Assembly (NCBI GenBank): GCA_964036315.1
Contig: OZ038517.1
Location: 52,068,735-52,132,734 of the forward strand
Length of the DNA: 64,000 bases
Origin: Acanthosepion esculentum
Taxonomy: Eukaryota > Mollusca > Cephalopoda > Sepiida > Sepiidae
Direction: 5' to 3'
Part shown: piece after piece, positions 53,350 to 63,370 of the stretch
Numbering within the stretch: position 1 is the first letter of the stretch
How the letters are laid out: each line of letters opens with the position of its first letter
The notes under the pieces: generated by a model
Told to the model about the DNA's origin: nothing
Database searches by the model: none
Seen by the model: only the letters and a program-made list of their open reading frames with translations
Translations under genes and position numbers: made by a program

Positions 53350-53800
53350 CAGGGGTTGGACAAAATAATCGAAACACCTAAAATCTTAGTATCATAATTT
53401 TGAAATTCCTATAAAATCATCAAACGTTTGTTATTTTTATATTTTTTGATTTATTATTAATTTTTCTTGTCATATTTTACTAAAATTATTTTTTTACAGA
53501 TATCATCAGAAGAAATTAATCAAAATTCATTGAAATGGCAGATCTATCAGACTTTAAAAGAGGTCAAATTGTTGGTGCTTATATAGCAAGTGCTAGTGTA
53601 GCAAAAACTGCTGAATAATTTGGTGTAGCAAGGAGTACTGTCTTGAAAGTAATGACAGCATTTGAGGAACCATTCAAACTTTGTACGAGTCCATACCTCG
53701 TAGAATTCAAGTTGTAATTACTGCCAAAGGTGGTCCTACACCATATTAAAATAAATTTGTTTGAAATTTTCAGATGTTTCCATTACTTTGTCCAACCCTG
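53350..53800 (+). mobile_element. Tc1-type DNA transposon, internally deleted
   Basis: Inverted ends 'caggggttggacaaaataat' and 'attactttgtccaaccctg'. TA precedes the left end (53348-53349); the right flank is a GT repeat. An ATG at 53535 starts MADLSDFKRGQIVGAYIASA, then a stop within AE*FGVARSTVLKVM. This is the N-terminal helix-turn-helix of a Tc1-like transposase. The catalytic domain is missing, since only about 90 bases separate this from the right end. Confidence 0.85.
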
Positions 53801-53939
53801 GTGTGTGTGTGTGTGTGTTACTATAGTGATCATAAAATGGTACTTGTGTTGTGCAAGACAGACACATAAAATATTTGGTCTAATATTAGGTGTAAGCTTA
53901 AGGTGATTATGTAAGGATTGTATTAGTATTTCTATGGTT

Positions 53940-54215
53940 TTTTAACAGGAACATCAGTAAACAGACTTCCAACATCTAATCCATAAACCATACTTGCATA
54001 ATCTCTCAAATTCCTACTCCCATATATAACTTACCTAAAACTCTGAATAATAATGATCCAACTAAACTTATCTAATAAATATATTGTTAGTTCAACCAAC
54101 AATTAGCATGACATATCACATTCTTATAAACCTAACAATGGTATGCTAGCCTCATTAGATGTTGAAAGTTTGTTTACTAATGTTCCTGTTAAAGAAACCA
54201 TAGAAATAGTAATAT
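53940..54215 (+). pseudogene. Penelope-like reverse transcriptase fragment
   Basis: Reads NGMLASLDVESLFTNVPVKE at 54134-54193, the motif A region (S-x-D-V-x-S-L-F-T-N-V-P) typical of Penelope-like reverse transcriptases. It is followed by TIEIVI and a stop. Upstream codons to about 53945 are broken. The fragment lies downstream of the GIY-YIG fragment at 52 kb, opposite to the normal order, so the two are separate insertions or rearranged. Confidence 0.7.
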
Positions 54216-54309
54216 AACAAACATGTTGTCTTTTATGGAGCCCAATGGATAAGAGTCTTGAGTGAGGGAAGAGAAACATGCTAAAAGCTACACATCTACA
54301 GATATACAT

Positions 54310-55615
54310 ACACATAAGGGTACATTGATAAGTAAGGTCTCCAATGCTATAAAACAAGTTTTTAGACCAGATAGAATAAAGAAACTGGTATCAAAATGAA
54401 CCAAATTTATTTCTCTTCAAAATTACGAGGATTGATTGATAAGTAAAGTCTCCAGTTCTATGAAACAAGTTTCAGATCAGATAGAATAATGAAACTGGTA
54501 TCAAAATGAACCAAATTTATTTCTCTTCAAAATTACGAGGATTGATTGATAAGTAAAATCTCCAATCCTATAAAACAAGTTTCAGGTCAGATAGAATAAT
54601 GAAACTGGTATCAAAATGAACCAAATTTATTTCTCTTCAAAATTACGAGGATTGATTGATAAGTAAAGTCTCCAATTCTATGAAACAAGTTTCAGATCAG
54701 ATGGAATAATGAAACTGGTATCAAAATGAACCAAATTTATTTCTCTTCAAAATTACGAGGATTGATTGATAAGTAAAGTCTCCAATCCTATAAAACAAGT
54801 TTCAGGTCAGATGGAATAATGAAACTGGTATCAAAATGAACCAAATTTATTTCTCTTCAAAATTACGAGGATTGATTGATAAGTAAAGTCTCCAATCCTA
54901 TAAAACAAGTTTCAGATCAGATAGAATAATGAAACTGGTATCAAAATGAACCAAATTTATTTCTCTTCAAAATTACGAGGATTGATTGATAAGTAAAGTC
55001 TCCAATTCTATGAAACAAGTTTCAGATCAGATGGAATAATGAAACTGGTATCAAAATGAACCAAATTTATTTCTCTTCAAAATTACGAGGATTGATTGAT
55101 AAGTAAAGTCTCCAATCCTATAAAACAAGTTTCAGATCAGATGGAATAATGAAACTGGTATCAAAATGAACCAAATTTATTTCTCTTCAAAATTACGAGG
55201 ATTGATTGATAAGTAAAGTCTCCAATCCTATAAAACAAGTTTCAGATCAGATAGAATAATGAAACTGGTATCAAAATGAACCAAATTTATTTCTCTTCAA
55301 AATTACGAGGATTGATTGATAAGTAAAGTCTCCAATTCTATGAAACAAGTTTCAGATCAGATGGAATAATGAAACTGGTATCAAAATGAACCAAATTTAT
55401 TTCTCTTCAAAATTACGAGGATTGATTGATAAGTAAAGTCTCCAATCCTATAAAACAAGTTTCAGATCAGATAGAATAATGAAACTGGTATCAAAATGAA
55501 CCAAATTTATTTCTCTTCAAAATTATGAGAGTTGAGTGATAAATAAGGTCTCCAATCCTATAAAACTAGTTTTAGACCAGATAGAATAATGAAACTGTAT
55601 CAAAATGAAGTAAAT
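54310..55615. repeat. 110-bp satellite, about 12 copies
   Basis: Unit contains 'gattgataagtaaagtctcc', 'aaacaagtttcagatcagat' and 'gaaactggtatcaaaatgaa', with starts every 110 bp from 54431 to 55421. Diagnostic sites (cctata or ttctatg; agatagaat or agatggaat) repeat with a three-unit rhythm. The first (54321) and last (55531) units are diverged and share 'aaggtctccaat' and 'tttagaccagatagaat' with each other. Confidence 0.95.
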
Positions 55616-55675
55616 TTTCTGGTGTTTCTACAGAAATCCACTTCTCCCAGAAATAATTTTTCAAGTTTTTTTCTT

Positions 55676-55679
<4 letters not shown>

Positions 55680-55713
<34 letters not shown>
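55680..55713. repeat. (GT)n microsatellite
   Basis: About 32 bases of GT after a T-run. Confidence 0.95.
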
Positions 55714-55716
<3 letters not shown>

Positions 55717-56640
55717 GAATAAGCTCTCCATCCTGATAAAAAAAAAACAACAAATTCTTAAGTTTTAAGAGTGGTTTCCAGTTTCATTGTTAATTGGTTA
55801 CCCTATTTAAAAAAAACATTCAGGGAAATAATAATAATAATGGGAAAGGGTATATACATATTTCATGACAGTTTTAAAATTATTTGAAATTTTCTATGTA
55901 AACATTATTTTAGTACAACACAGACTTTGAATCATATAAATATTAACTTTTTTATTTTAAAATTTTATTGAGCACAGTATCTGTTTTTATAGGAGCAATT
56001 GACAACGCCCCACTTAAAATTTAGTAAATTAAAAAGAATAAAAATTTTTTTATATCTGTAATCTAGGATGCTTATTTGGCAGTAACATTAAAAATGGATG
56101 GAGAGGGAAATAATTTCTGGAAAAACACCAAATGTATTTCTCTTCAAACTTATATTTTCATTATTCAATTGTCACCATTTACTGCAACATATTCTTCCAA
56201 ACTTTCTATTTACTTTTTTTTTTTATTCTTTCCATAAAGAAAAAAAAATGATTCACTTCTAATCCAATTGTGCACAGCAATTTCAACCCCAGATGGCCCC
56301 AAATCAAGTTTATATGAAGGTCGTGAAATGAGTGAATTTCAAGTGTCTATTTCTTGACTGTAATGTTGGTTAGATTGGGTTGGTGGACTTGAAATGTTAT
56401 AACTTAGTGTGCAACATCAAGGCAGCTTCACTATGCATACTTCAGCCCCATTACCATAGCAACAGTCTTGATACTTTGTGATCAGCCCTTGGCCTCAGCA
56501 TGTTCTAACAAAGATTTTGATAAACAATTTATTTCTCTTCTCTTCATATAACCAAAGATATTTATAAATTAAAATATTTGAAATAGTCAATATTAGAAAA
56601 AAAGATCTGATATTTTAGCATTTCTAATTTAAACCTACAG
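55714..56640. other. no gene recognised
   Basis: 55610-55670 and 56095-56150 share an inverted phrase (ttctggtgtttct / ggaaaaacaccaaa). This may mark another eroded inverted element. Nothing else seen. Confidence 0.3.
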
Positions 56641-56935
56641 AGTGTAATGGATAGTGGCTTGGAGTTAGGAATCAGAGAGCTGAGTTCAAATTCCAGTCAG
56701 ATTTATTAAATTTAGTTACATTCTAATAACCTTAGGAAAGGTACGAATCCTCTTCTTTGCCTCCCAGCTATGGTTAAATAGCAGGACAGATGGGTTCCAG
56801 AGCCTTAGGTGACAACTGGATCAAGAAGAAGGAAAACTCCATCAGGCTATCTTGCCCAAGACACACCACTTCTACTGCGGCTGCAGTACATGGGGTGCCC
56901 CTAAAACCCTAAAGGGTCATGCACAGGACAAGAAA
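56640..56935 (+). repeat. tRNA-derived SINE
   Basis: Head: A-box 'taatggatagtggcttgga' at 56646, B-box 'gagttcaaattcc' at 56682. Core: 'ggaaaggtacgaatcctctt', 'cccagctatggttaaatagc', 'aggacagatgggttcc'. The tail contains 'cttgcccaagacacacc'. Confidence 0.75.
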
Positions 56936-57114
56936 AAAAATTAAACCTAACACCATTCCATTATTTAAGTTAGTTAATGAAGGAAAAAAATGAATGAATT
57001 TCAAAATATTCCATACTTTCTGTTTAATAAAGAATAATTTGCAAAAATGGCCCATTATGCCCATAATAAGAGGAAGTTTCAAAGGAACAGTTTTTACCAT
57101 GACACTACTTTGAT

Positions 57115-58330
57115 TCTAACTATCTTCACTCTTTGGCAATGTTTATTGTTTTAAAAAGTGATGATTAGAATTGGAATAAAACCTAAACATATGATGAAAG
57201 TAAATTTATTCAATTTTTTTTTTATTTTTGAGAATTTACAACAAAAATATTAAACACATTTTATTTAGTAGATTGTTTATTTGCAAGAATAATTTTACAT
57301 TTACACAATTCTAAAAACTAATATAGTTGTATTAAAACTAATGCAATGCTATATTTATCATTAACCAATTAATAAAGAAATAAATATGAAAAAATGTTTT
57401 ATTCATAAATTTATAAACATTTACTAAATTACTAAAATATATGAACCAACTATAAGGAAATCCTTATTTACCATTCTATAAAGTTCAAATTGACTAGCCG
57501 ATGTTTGGTCAACCATTCTAATATCTAATAAACTATAAGGAAATCCTTATTCTTTACCATTCTATAAAGTTCAAATTGACTAGCCGATGTTTGGTCAACC
57601 ATTCTAATATCTAATAAACTATAAGGAAATCCTTATTCTTTACCATTCTATAAAGTTCAAATTGACTAGCCGATGTTTGGTCAACCATTCTAATATCTAA
57701 TAAACTATAAGGAAATCCTTATTCTTTACCATTCTATAAAGTTCAAATTGACTAGCCGATGTTTGGTCAACCATTCTAATATCTAATAAACTATAAGGAA
57801 ATCCTTATTCTTTACCATTCTATAAAGTTCAAATTGACTAGCCGATGTTTGGTCAACCATTCTAATATCTAATAAACTATAAGGAAATCCTTATTCTTTA
57901 CCCTTCTATAAAGTTCAAATTGACTAGCCGATGTTTGGTCAACCATTCTAATATCTAATAAACTATAAGGAAATCCTTATTCTTTACCATTCTATAAAGT
58001 TCAAATTGACTAGCCGATGTTTGGTCAACCATTCTAATATCTAATAAACTATAAGGAAATCCTTATTCTTTACCATTTTATAAAGTTGGAATCGATTGGC
58101 AGCCATTCCAATAAACAAATAGTGTTTAATGTTTTTGTTGTAAATTCTCAAGAACAAAGATAATATATAAATCTACTTTAGTTTTTATTAAATTTTTAAT
58201 TATTGCTTTATAAACAATAAACATTGCCAAGGAGTGATGGTAGTTAAAATAATAACAGTATCAAGAGAAAACCGTCCTTTTGACACACCTTTTGTGGGCA
58301 CAAAGGTGAAACATTGCCAAATGTTGGATT
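57115..58330. repeat. family B inverted-repeat element
   Basis: The left arm (57125-57260: 'tttggcaatgtttattgttt', 'taaaacctaaacatatgatg') is the reverse complement of the right arm (58110-58255: 'caataaacattgccaaggag'). The centre, 57260-57480, matches 38817-39000. An 86-bp array (next entry) has grown in the centre. Confidence 0.75.
57448..58100. repeat. 86-bp tandem repeat, about 7.5 copies
   Basis: 'aactataaggaaatccttat' starts units at 57448, 57531, 57617, 57703 and so on; most units are exactly 86 bp and nearly identical ('gactagccgatgtttggtca', 'accattctaatatctaataa'). The first unit is 83 bp and the last is diverged. A single diverged copy occurs at 38990-39070 in the homologous element. 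Confidence 0.95.
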
Positions 58331-58780
58331 ACAAATAAATAGATTAATTCTTTAGAAATTGCTTTGTTTACATTTCAGATACAAAACTGAGCAGATAATA
58401 ATAAAACTGAAATAAAACAAAATGCAAGCATGACTATAAATTTGTCTGTGACTTAGGTGATGATCAGATATACAGTAATATCCTTTCCCCTTAGTTGGAT
58501 TTTAATATGACCTAATAGTCCGTATTTGTATGGCTATAAATCCAACCTTGAAGGCTTTTACTATCACCTGTATGAAACTGTCAGTCGAGCTTATATATCT
58601 TGATTAATTTATTGTTTAATGAGTCACTCTGCTTGATATTGAGCATTTCTTTAAGCTGATAACAAGTTTGTTGTTATCATTAATAACATCGTTATGTTAT
58701 TGCTTATTATTCATGTATGTATATGTATGGGATAACAATATATAAATTTTTATATATCAAGATTAATGTTAGGAGAAAGA
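58331..58780. other. no gene recognised
   Basis: AT-rich DNA without recognised feature. Confidence 0.3.
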
Positions 58781-58784
58781 TGTA

Positions 58785-58939
58785 CAGTGTAACCCGGATA
58801 TAAGAGAAACCCGGATATAAGAGAGATGTTCTCTGTTCCCAAATTAGAGCCTGTGTTAATGTATATATAATAAACCAAACCCGGATATAAGAGACTCCTT
58901 CTCCGGTCCCGACAACTCTCTTATATCCGGGTTACACTG
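58785..58939. mobile_element. pogo/Tigger-type MITE H, copy 1 (155 bp)
   Basis: Perfect 23-bp inverted ends beginning cagtgtaacccggatataag. TA on both sides (58783-58784, 58940-58941). 'cccggatataagaga' is repeated internally. Confidence 0.92.
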
Positions 58940-59123
58940 TATAACAAAGTGGAAAAAGTTTCGACATTTAGAACTTCATCAGACTACTGCCATCTCATCC
59001 TCAATCAATGCTATTTCACATTTAATAATAACTTTTAGGAACAAAAATTTGAATTACCAATAGGATCACTCCTAAGTGGAGTGGGGTATGTATGTATTTA
59101 GAATTTCTTGAATCTGGTCCTTT

Positions 59124-59127
<4 letters not shown>

Positions 59128-59162
<35 letters not shown>

Positions 59163-59244
59163 GTATATATATTAGGTTGGTGCAAAAATAATGTTTTTTG
59201 TCGTTCAACTTATATATATAAAACGACATTATTTTTGCACCAAC

Positions 59245-59290
<46 letters not shown>
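59128..59290. mobile_element. mariner MITE in a (TA)n tract
   Basis: The 77-bp element 59172-59248 starts ttaggttggtgcaaaaataa and ends with its complement, flanked by TA inside long TA runs on each side. The terminus matches the TTAGGTTGGTGCAAAA end known for mariner elements such as human MADE1, and the length (77 versus about 80 bp) is also similar. Confidence 0.9.
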
Positions 59291-59349
59291 AAGACATCTT
59301 GTTAATGTAGTAGTCGTATATCCAACTACAGTTCCTCAAAGCATTAAAA

Positions 59350-59844
59350 AGTTAGTACATTAAAAAGTTAAAGCCGTCACTTAATATAATCTACTACGAA
59401 TACTGTAGTAATGTTTCGAAATGTCTATAAAAAAAGAACAGCTTTTCATGCTTTAATGCACGTGTGACCATGACATGATGACAGAAGAAAAAATTCCATA
59501 GTGGATAATTTTTTTCATGTTCTAATGAACACTAACCATGACTGTCAACCGTGGCATTTAAAAGCAAAAAGAAAAAATTACAGTAAGGGATATCAAAAAA
59601 CAGTTTTGTATTACTACATGCACCCGTGAACAACACACAGTTTTGAAGACAATCTCAGAAGATCGAACGTACTTGTGAAATGGAAAATAAAAATGATTTT
59701 CTTAGTTATAGACCATTTCTCACATCATTTAATTGCAATACACAGAAGATTATCCGTGAGTATGAATGGATTTTATTAAAAATAAGCAGACATAATCGTA
59801 AATCAGACATACCTAAAAAAGAATTTGCTGCCTAAATACACAAA

Positions 59845-59850
<6 letters not shown>
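59350..59850 (+). repeat. element F, partial copy
   Basis: Matches 36110-36555 in the same orientation ('gaacagcttttcatgcttta', 'aaaaataagcagacataat') and carries the full right terminus 'tttgctgcctaaatacacaa'. The left arm is missing. Confidence 0.7.
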
Positions 59851-59900
<50 letters not shown>

Positions 59901-60025
59901 TAGTAGGGCATGCACATGTCAGAATCCATAAAGATGTATGTTGCCCTGTTCACATTCCACTGTTTGAACATTATTATAGTGGATACTTGAAACTGAGCAG
60001 ATGAGAAAAATATATTATAATGTAT

Positions 60026-60080
<55 letters not shown>
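59849..60080. repeat. two (TA)n microsatellites
   Basis: TA runs at about 59849-59891 and 60029-60079, with unassigned sequence between. Confidence 0.9.
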
Positions 60081-60084
<4 letters not shown>

Positions 60085-60117
60085 CATATATATTATAATG
60101 TATATAATGTTGTATTC

Positions 60118-60240
60118 AAAATGTTTCAGCTGTTGTACCCTCCAGATCTTTTTCTTCAGGTGTTTTTTGTATTTGGTAACCATTTCAGAATTTTGAGATG
60201 AACTTATTTAATCCACAAGGTTAGATTGTTATCATCCCAC
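60118..60240 (-). repeat. diverged family A tail
   Basis: 'aatgtttcagctgttgtacc' and 'ttcttcaggtg' match the inverted family A tail (cgtttcagccgttgta, ttcttcaggtggt). Low identity. Confidence 0.5.
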
Positions 60241-60885
60241 TTTCCATATTTAGGAGAGATTATTCACACTGCCAGTCTAGGTGTTTCTTACACAATGAAA
60301 GTATAGGACTTTTCAGCATGGGAATTGTAATAGGGAATCAGGTCAGCCAATTCTCTGTTACAGTCAGTGTGGGTCTGGGACTAGGAGAGCTATACAACAC
60401 CAGTGTTTTTCCCAGTTGAATGAGGCACTCTTGACGTGTGGACATACGAAAACAAGACAAACCCTCACAGCTGCCAGGAAACCATATATTTTAACCTATA
60501 CACTAGCCCATATGGAGGCTTGAAATAATATTTGCACTCAAGTGCTGGGATATTTGAGTGTCTTTCCTTTCTTGATCAGAGGCTCCCAGACAGCATTCAT
60601 CTCTATACTAGAGTTATTCACAAAGCCAGGTACCTATATTCATTGATAAAATTCTTTTATTCAAAATAAAAAATACTCTCATACAAAGTAATGAAACTGT
60701 TATTCATTATGGACAATGTTAAATTCCACTCGTAATTACCTGTTAGATTTTTGCCACCTTACAATCAAATTTTAAATGTGGACCAAAGAAAAAGAAGTTT
60801 GGGAACCATTACTCTATGGGTTATTTAATGCTAAAATCTAAATATGTTGTATGTAATTTTATGCTTTCAAGTACAGATATTTTGC
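60241..60885. other. no gene recognised
   Basis: No feature recognised. Confidence 0.3.
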
Positions 60886-61084
60886 ACAGAACTTTATTCT
60901 TTTGAAGTAAAGTTATGTTTGTAGATCCTAAAGTGTATTGTTGGTAATTTTTTTTTTTAAATTGTAATTCTGGTAATTTTACTATTAAAAATGTATATTT
61001 TTACATTTTTAGGGTTACATTGTTGGTCATTTTGCTATAAAAATGTATTGTTAATTTTTGTTTGCAGGTTCACTATTTGCTCAT

Positions 61085-61360
61085 AGCTAGGACCCTAACA
61101 GGTTCTACTACCCAGGGTTAGGGTGGACCTGGGAACAACAGCAGTTAAGAGGTGGTTCTGCATTCCTCCAAACTCCTGATCTTGCTGCCAGGTATAATTT
61201 AGCGTCATACCCAGGACACCTAATAAGATGTTAAGCCATAAAAAAGTGGCATTATAGTGATTTACTAAGCATGGCTTAGACGTGATACAAGGTAGAAAGT
61301 AATAATTGATATAGCACGACAAGTTTACTAACCATTACATTATGTTGAAGTGTCCAAAAA
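61085..61360 (-). repeat. SINE G relative
   Basis: Minus-strand head: 'cttcaacataatgtaatggt' then 'tagtaaac', as in SINE G. 'cttagtaaatcactata' follows. B-box eroded. Confidence 0.6.
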
Positions 61361-61374
61361 ATGTAAAATTTATA

Positions 61375-61640
61375 ATAATCCTAAGTGGCTTAAAGCATTG
61401 GTTTATGAATTTGGTGACATAGTAATTCTGAGTTCAATCTCTGGGTCAGGCAGTGTGTACTTGGACTCAGATGATATACCTAAAGGAGCAGTGGCATCAG
61501 AACAGTTAACCCCAATAGATTAAAGAAAGGTTATCCAGATCAATATACACTTAAAGAAGAAGGCTGAAGGGCACAATGGTCGAAACGTTGTGATAACAGC
61601 AAAAATGAGGACAATAGTCTGAATAATTAATGATACACTC
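61375..61640 (+). repeat. family A SINE
   Basis: tRNA-like head ('cctaagtggcttaaagcatt', 'gagttcaatctctgggtca'), then 'gtgtacttggactcagatga', then the tail 'agaaggctgaagggcacaat', 'ggtcgaaacgttgtgataac'. Same order as 4035 and 41231. Confidence 0.75.
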
Positions 61641-62224
61641 CTCATCCATGAAATTCAAACAGAAATTATAATATGTGGTTAGATAGATATTTTAGTTTCC
61701 TTAAATATTGTAACTACATCCGGCAACAAGGCCTCTGATCAGGAGATTGGAAGTTTTGAGGAGTATGGAAACACCTCTTAATTGCTGTTGTTTCCAGATC
61801 CACTCTGACCTGGAGTGGTAGTACCTGTTAGGGTCCCAGCTATGGGCAAATAGTGAATCCCCTAACAAAACAAAACGCTATGAAAGTATAAAAATACATT
61901 TTTCAGTAAAAATACCAGCAATATATTTTTATATATAAAAAAATTGCCAACAACGCATATTTATTGAAAAATTTCCAACAATGCAGATTTGTAAAATTAC
62001 CGCCAATACATTGCAAAATGACCAACAAAATATTTTTCTGTAGTTGAAGGCATACAATTGCATTCAAAATATATTTTTGAAGCCATAAAATTATGTTCAA
62101 AATAACCCATAGAGATGACGATATGCCGCTAAACAAAATCTTTAAGGATTGTAAAAAGTGGATTTTTTTGTCCTGCTTTGCACTTTAATTAATTGAAGAT
62201 GTTTCGGTGTTTTTATTATTAGTA

Positions 62225-62465
62225 CAGTGTAACCCGGATATAAGAGAGATTTTCTCTGGTCCCAAATTAGAGCCTGTTAATGTATATATAATAGACCAAA
62301 CCCGGATATAGGAGAAACCCGGATATAAGAGAGATTTTATCTGGTCCCAAATTAGAGCCTGTGTTAATGTATATATAATAGACCAAACCCGGATATAAGA
62401 GAAACCTGGATATAAGAGACTTCTTCTACGGGCCCCGACAACTCTCTTATATCCGAGTTACACTG
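62225..62465. mobile_element. pogo/Tigger-type MITE H, copy 2 (241 bp)
   Basis: Ends as in copy 1 (cagtgtaacccggatataag; right end ccgagttacactg with one change), TA on both sides. The middle is duplicated: 'ggtcccaaattagagcctgt' and 'aatgtatatataatagacca' each occur twice. Confidence 0.92.
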
Positions 62466-62494
62466 TAGTATTTTTTTATAAATTGGTCTGTCAA

Positions 62495-62720
62495 ATGGAT
62501 AGTGGCTTGGACTGAGGAATTCGAGAGCTGCGTTTGAATTCAAGTCGAATCCATAATAATACTGTTGTGGGTATTTATTATCGAGGATGGAATGAATCCT
62601 TTTCAAAACAGCCCGATTCTATAGCCTTGGATGGCAACTGGTCTACCGCAGAATGAAATGCCAGCCTACTGCCTCGTCAGTCATGTATCGAAAGATACAT
62701 GATCGCCTAATAAATGACTT
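62495..62720 (+). repeat. tRNA-derived SINE with hairpin tail
   Basis: Head: A-box 'aaatggatagtggcttgga' (62495), weak B-box 'gcgtttgaattc'. Core eroded ('tggaatgaatccttttc'). The 3' tail holds catgtatc-gaaa-gatacatg (62684-62703), an 8-bp stem closed by a GAAA tetraloop. Confidence 0.75.
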
Positions 62721-62830
62721 TAAAAAAATATATTCACTTACTTGCAGAAAGGCAGACACAAAATAATCATGGTCCAATTTCTGTTACTCACTTTATAAAT
62801 TGAACACTGAATCAACGTCGGAAAGAAAGT

Positions 62831-63370
62831 GTCGCAGTTAGCTCCTCCTCATTTCCTTAATCCTTCAACAGGGGTCTCTCTCCCACGAGTATAAATACTG
62901 GCTGACCTTTCGCCTCTTTCTCTTTTTACGGCTTACGTACACGTGCGGCCAGCTGTCTCGACTCAGGCCTCCGGCCGCAACCTCGCGCGTGAGGCGAGGT
63001 AAAAAAAACTTTCTCTTTTTTTTTTTTTTTTTTACTTATTCCAATATGTGACCTCTCACGCATACAGCGTTTCCCATATTCTGGGAACACGCTAAAAACA
63101 ATATACGCGTTCGTACGGACACTCAACACACTCACCATAACTTCTCCTCCATACAATACTCTGTAACACTTCATGTCATTGTAATTTTTTATTAATATAT
63201 ATTTGTTTGCATACATGTATATCGGTCTTGTTTGTTTCTTTATCTTCTTTGGACTCCATTATAGTCCAACATTCTTATGTAGCTGGACCGGCCAGCAGAA
63301 AATCTTAACCCAGAGATATCTCCTCATCTCTCACACATTCATCCCGCACGGTCCTCTACAAAAGTCACTA
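62831..63370 (+). repeat. LTR-like repeat D, copy 2
   Basis: Homologous to 15224-15720 and starts with the same 'tgtcgcagttagctcctcct'. Has a clear TATA box in 'gagtataaatactggctg' (about 62889). It differs by an inserted GC-rich segment (about 62935-62975) and a T-run of about 20 at 63016. 'atgtagctggaccggccagc' at 63277 may be a primer-binding site region. Confidence 0.6.

Larger units (their letters stand above)
60890..62045. repeat. long inverted repeat with SINEs between arms
   Basis: 60890-61190 and 61730-62040 are diverged inverted copies: 'ctaggaccctaacaggttct' against 'acctgttagggtcccagcta', 'gttcactatttgctcat' against 'atgggcaaatagtgaat', and AT-rich flanks on both sides that also pair. 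Between the arms lie a minus-strand SINE G relative (61190-61360) and a plus-strand family A SINE (61375-61640). Confidence 0.7.

Noticed and set aside
51955..54215. One continuous Penelope-like element
   Set aside because: The order of the domains is reversed and 1.6 kb of other DNA, including a Tc1 element and microsatellites, lies between.
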